Assembly: GCA_009731375.1 (NCBI GenBank)
Contig: BJOX01000102.1
Location: 568,094 to 610,350 of the forward strand
Source of the DNA: Paulinella micropora
Taxonomy: Eukaryota > Cercozoa > Imbricatea > Euglyphida
Length of the DNA stretch: 42,257 bases
Reading direction: 5' to 3'
Shown: in pieces, positions 39,639-42,257 of the stretch
Numbering within the stretch: the first letter of the stretch is position 1
Layout: each line of letters opens with the position of its first letter
Notes under the pieces: generated by a model
Told to the model about the DNA's origin: nothing
Databases searched by the model: none
What the model saw: the letters and a program-made list of their open reading frames with translations, nothing else
Program-made: the position numbers and the translations under genes

Positions 39639-40436
39639 ATGCTAATGAGGCTGAAGGCCGGAACCGGGCCCCGGGGGGGGCCCGGCCGTGGCTGTGAGCT
39701 GTGGCGGTGGGCCTGGCAAGTGCTCCTGGGCGGCCCTGACCTCGAACGGGGCGGGCCGGCTCTGTCGTACACGGTGCAACTCCGCCTGCCTACGCGGGAG
39801 CGGTACCTGCCGTGCGCGGCGTCAGGCTGCGGGCGTCCGGCGCGTTTCGCCTGCGCGCGCTGCCTGCTGCAGGCTTACTGCAGCGAGGCACATTTTCTCC
39901 GGTGCGCGGCCAGCCACCAGAAGGCGGGTTGCCAGCCCCGGGCGCTGGCCCTGCAAGGAGCAGAGTGTGTCGGCCAGCACGAGGGCTGCGCTGCGGCCAC
40001 CGCCGCTTGGGTGCAGCTGCGCTGTGGCTACCCGCGCTGTCAGCGCGCGGCGCCCCGTGCGCTGTACGAGTGCGGCTCGTGCGGTTGCCAGCTGTACTGT
40101 GGTTACTTGCACCAGGCCCTGCACTGGCACGAGCACCGCCGGCGGTGCTGGGCCCTCCTCACCGGCGCCTGCCCGGGCCACGAGCGCTGGCCTGAGGCGC
40201 CGGCCACCCTCTGCTCGGAGCACGACACGCTGTCGTCGCCGGCTCTAGCGCCGCCGGCTCTAGCGCCCCCGGCCCCCTACACGCGCCAGCTGTCCCTGCC
40301 TTCTCTCCGGCGCCCGGTCACCAGGGGAGTGTCGGCGCCGCTGACGACGAGCGCCGGACCCAGCGGCTGGCCTCCGCCAACCTCGGGCTCGGACCTACGC
40401 CCGCCCGGGGAAGGGACAGGGACCAGCGCCCTCTGA
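39639..40436 (+). CDS. Double MYND-type zinc-finger protein (265 aa)
   Basis: I chose the ATG at 39639 (MLMRLKAGTGPRGG), just after a G/C tract and CTCTCGGGCAAACGC. The frame is open further upstream, but only through low-complexity sequence. Finger 1, residues about 50-90, has the Cys/His spacing CGRPARFACARCLLQAYCSE, then HFLRCAASHQKAGC. Finger 2, residues about 125-168, has CGYPRCQRA, ALYECGSCGCQLYCGYLHQA and HWHEHRRRC. MYND fingers bind proline-rich partner peptides; viral copies are common in giant viruses. The tail is Pro/Ser-rich and ends TGA just before the foldback element. Function inferred from the fingers only. Confidence 0.75.
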   Translation: MLMRLKAGTGPRGGPGRGCELWRWAWQVLLGGPDLERGGPALSYTVQLRLPTRERYLPCAASGCGRPARFACARCLLQAYCSEAHFLRCAASHQKAGCQPRALALQGAECVGQHEGCAAATAAWVQLRCGYPRCQRAAPRALYECGSCGCQLYCGYLHQALHWHEHRRRCWALLTGACPGHERWPEAPATLCSEHDTLSSPALAPPALAPPAPYTRQLSLPSLRRPVTRGVSAPLTTSAGPSGWPPPTSGSDLRPPGEGTGTSAL

Positions 40437-40467
40437 CCTCCTGCCGGCCGGTCGGACGGCAGGACCA

Positions 40468-41688
40468 GGCACTCTCTGCCGGTCGGGTGGCAGGAAAGGC
40501 CGGGCTCTGCCGGCCGGGTGGCACGAGTAGCCAGACTTTTCAGGTCGGGTGGCACGAGTGGCCTGGCTTGGCCGGCCGGGTGGCACGAGTGGTCAGACTT
40601 TTCCTGTCGGGTGGCACGAGTAGCCAGTCTTTTCCTGTCCGGTGGCACGAGTGGCCAGACTTTTCCTGCCCGGTGGCACGAGTGGCCAGACTTTTCCTGC
40701 CAGGTGGCACGAGTGGCCAGACTTTTCAGGTCGGGTAGATATACTCGTTTGGCCGGATATGGGCGCTGCCTTTTTGTTCCCCCTCTCCCTTCTCCCTTCT
40801 CCCCTCTCCCCTCTCCCTTCTCCCCTCTCCCTCCCCGCGCCCGAACATTGTGCAGCCCCCCCCCAGGCTTTCGTCCGGTATGGCGGTCGGGTGGGGGGTG
40901 CCACCGGCTGCTTCTTTGTCACCGCCGTAAAACCAGGCAAACTTTTTACTAAATGAAAATAATGCCCTAAGTGCCCTCAGAACGAGAATCGCACTTGTGG
41001 TTCGAGGCCGCCCGGGGGTGCCACCCGCGACGGATATTCCCGGATATATACGGGTACTACCGGAACGGCCGGCCCTTTTTCCTATTACCAAAAAAACCAC
41101 CGCTTTTTACGGGGAAAATAAAGAAAAGAGGGAATTATTTCTCTTTTTCCATTTCGATAGGTAGGATATGTCCGGATGCCAATCCGTACCGGTGTGTGTA
41201 AGCCCGTTGCCATTAAGGGAGACGCGGCCCGGCTCTGGCCCACAAGTGCGATTCTCACTCTGAGTGCACTTGTGGTAGTACAATTATTTTTCTTCGTATG
41301 TAGAGGAAATTCTCCGGGTTTTGCGGTGGGGACAAAGAAGCAGCCAGTGGCACCCCCCACCCGACCGCCATACTGGACGAAGGCCTGGGGGGGGGCTGCA
41401 CAATGTTCGGGCGCGGGGAGGGAGAGGGGAGAAGGGAGAGGGGAGAAGGGAGAAGGGAGAGGGGAGAACAAAAAGGCAGCGCCCATATCCGGCCAAACGA
41501 GTATATCTACCCGACCGGAAAAGCCCGACCACTCGTGCCACCCGGCCGGAAAAGCCCAGCCATTCGTGCCACCCGGCCGGAAAAGCCCGGCCACTCGTGC
41601 CACCCGACCGGAAAAGCCCGGCCACTCGTGCCACCCGGCCGGAAAAGCCCGGCCACTCGTGCCACCCCGACCGGCAGAGAGTGCCTGA
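40468..41688. mobile_element. 1.2-kb foldback element: long inverted arms with 31-bp tandem repeats
   Basis: AGGCACTCTCTGCCGGTCGG at 40468-40487 and its complement at 41669-41688 are the ends. The left arm has about nine 31-bp units with GGTGGCACGAGTGG, and the right arm five units in the opposite sense. Inside these are TATACTCGTTTGGCCGGATA, a CTCCCTTCTCCC-type array, ACATTGTGCAGCCCCCCCCC and GGTGCCACCGGCTGCTTC-like sequence, each mirrored. The innermost match is GAGAATCGCACTTGTGG (40984-41000) with CCACAAGTGCGATTCTC (41239-41255), leaving a 238-bp loop. It resembles foldback transposons. No transposase is seen in the loop. Confidence 0.8.
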
Positions 41689-42257
41689 CGCCCACCCGCG
41701 CCAGCGGCGCCAGCGGCCCCGTCGCCCCTGACCTTCTTCCTCTGCCGGCCGACCCCGCTAGAGCCTCGTCGTCCGTCTCGTGCCAGAGTAGGTTTTCTTT
41801 TACTGACAGCCGCCGCCTGGGCACGCCGCCCGGGCACGCCAGTGCTAGGCTGGAAAACTCCCTGCCGTCGGGCCCACTGACGCCCACACTGCGTAAAATA
41901 CAAGAGTACGGGCTGGTAAGGCTGCCACTCGTCGGCCCCGTCGGCCCCGTCGGCCCCATCGGTCCCGTCGGGCTCGCCGGCCTCCCCGCCGCCGGCCAGC
42001 TCCCTGGCCGCGTGGAACATGGCGACCACATACCGTACGTGCGGGTCCGAGCGCCCCGCCCCGGCCCGTGCCCTGGCTAGCCACTGCAACGTAGCCGGGG
42101 GATGGAAGTAGAGCGCGCTGGTCGAGAGGAAGACGCCGTTGCGTTGTCGCTTGCGGCACTCGGCCCGGAGCTCCGTGCTACTCGGCACGTACGCTAGCAG
42201 CACACACAGCTCCTGTCGGCCGTTGTCACACGAATACAGCAGCACGTTGTCCTCCCC
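41085..42257 (-). CDS. Unknown protein, 5' end beyond window, reading into the foldback arm
   Basis: The frame is open to the right edge, so the start lies outside. The credible part (about 41690-42257) reads LLYSCDNGRQELCVLLAYVP, FLSTSALYFHPPATLQWLAR, a (GADGAD)-type acidic run and EWQPYQPVLLYFTQCGRQW, then a basic segment RKKVRGDG. From about 41688 the frame continues through the 31-bp repeats of the foldback element (repeated ...FPAGWHEW...FSGRVAR...) to a stop at 41085. The element probably inserted into, or close to, the 3' end. No family is recognised. Confidence 0.5.
   Translation of the reverse strand, partial: GEDNVLLYSCDNGRQELCVLLAYVPSSTELRAECRKRQRNGVFLSTSALYFHPPATLQWLARARAGAGRSDPHVRYVVAMFHAARELAGGGEAGEPDGTDGADGADGADEWQPYQPVLLYFTQCGRQWARRQGVFQPSTGVPGRRAQAAAVSKRKPTLARDGRRGSSGVGRQRKKVRGDGAAGAAGAGGRQALSAGRGGTSGRAFPAGWHEWPGFSGRVARVAGLFRPGGTNGWAFPAGWHEWSGFSGRVDILVWPDMGAAFLFSPLPSPFSPLPSPLSLPAPEHCAAPPQAFVQYGGRVGGATGCFFVPTAKPGEFPLHTKKNNCTTTSALRVRIALVGQSRAASPLMATGLHTPVRIGIRTYPTYRNGKREIIPSFLYFPRKKRWFFW

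Overview
The window is eukaryotic nuclear DNA, not bacterial. It holds canonical GT...AG introns, very large microsatellite arrays (GATA/TATC, TATG/CATA, AGT, AAT, GA/TC, GGA), dispersed repeats and assembly gaps that sit in homopolymers or repeats. I cannot name the species.

Region 1 (1 to about 19.7 kb) looks like a repeat desert but contains one spliced host gene on the + strand. Seventeen short exons (29 to 118 nt) between 357 and 19692 join in one continuous reading frame of about 400 codons. They encode a Mad3/BubR1/BUB1-family spindle-checkpoint protein: the MAD3/BUB1 homology domain, a glycine/asparagine-rich linker, a KEN box and a C-terminal tail, with no kinase domain. The introns are almost pure microsatellite. 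Several exons exist as extra partial copies in the introns: exon 6 three times, the start of exon 7 six times, and exons 5, 9 and 15 once more each. At two loci a dispersed repeat (called element D here) lies between the duplicated exon copies.

Region 2 (about 19.7 to 24.7 kb) is AT-rich, without a convincing gene. It holds a 180-bp foldback (MITE-like) element and a poly(A) tract.

Region 3 (about 24.7 to 42.26 kb) is GC-rich, gene-dense and resembles a nucleocytoplasmic large DNA virus (giant virus) segment. In order: an unrecognised gene (+); a ribonucleotide reductase large subunit (-), broken; a small unknown ORF (-); a D5-like SF3 helicase/primase-type protein (-), broken; a small spliced basic protein (-); a 685-aa F-box/LRR protein (+); an F-box protein (+); a deletion remnant of the LRR gene (+); a SF1B (RecD/PIF1/UL5-like) helicase (-); a double MYND-finger protein (+); a 1.2-kb foldback element; and a gene running off the right edge (-). 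There is no N gap between host exons 13 to 17 (16165-19692) and the virus-like genes up to 28077, so an endogenous, partly decayed giant-virus insertion is the simplest reading, although a chimeric contig is not excluded. Host exons show no indel in 1.2 kb, whereas the reductase shows about four in 2.2 kb. This argues for real decay more than poor base calling.

The virus-like genes belong to nucleotide supply and DNA replication (reductase, SF3 and SF1B helicases) and to host-interaction families (F-box, LRR, MYND). No capsid, polymerase or packaging ATPase gene is in view.
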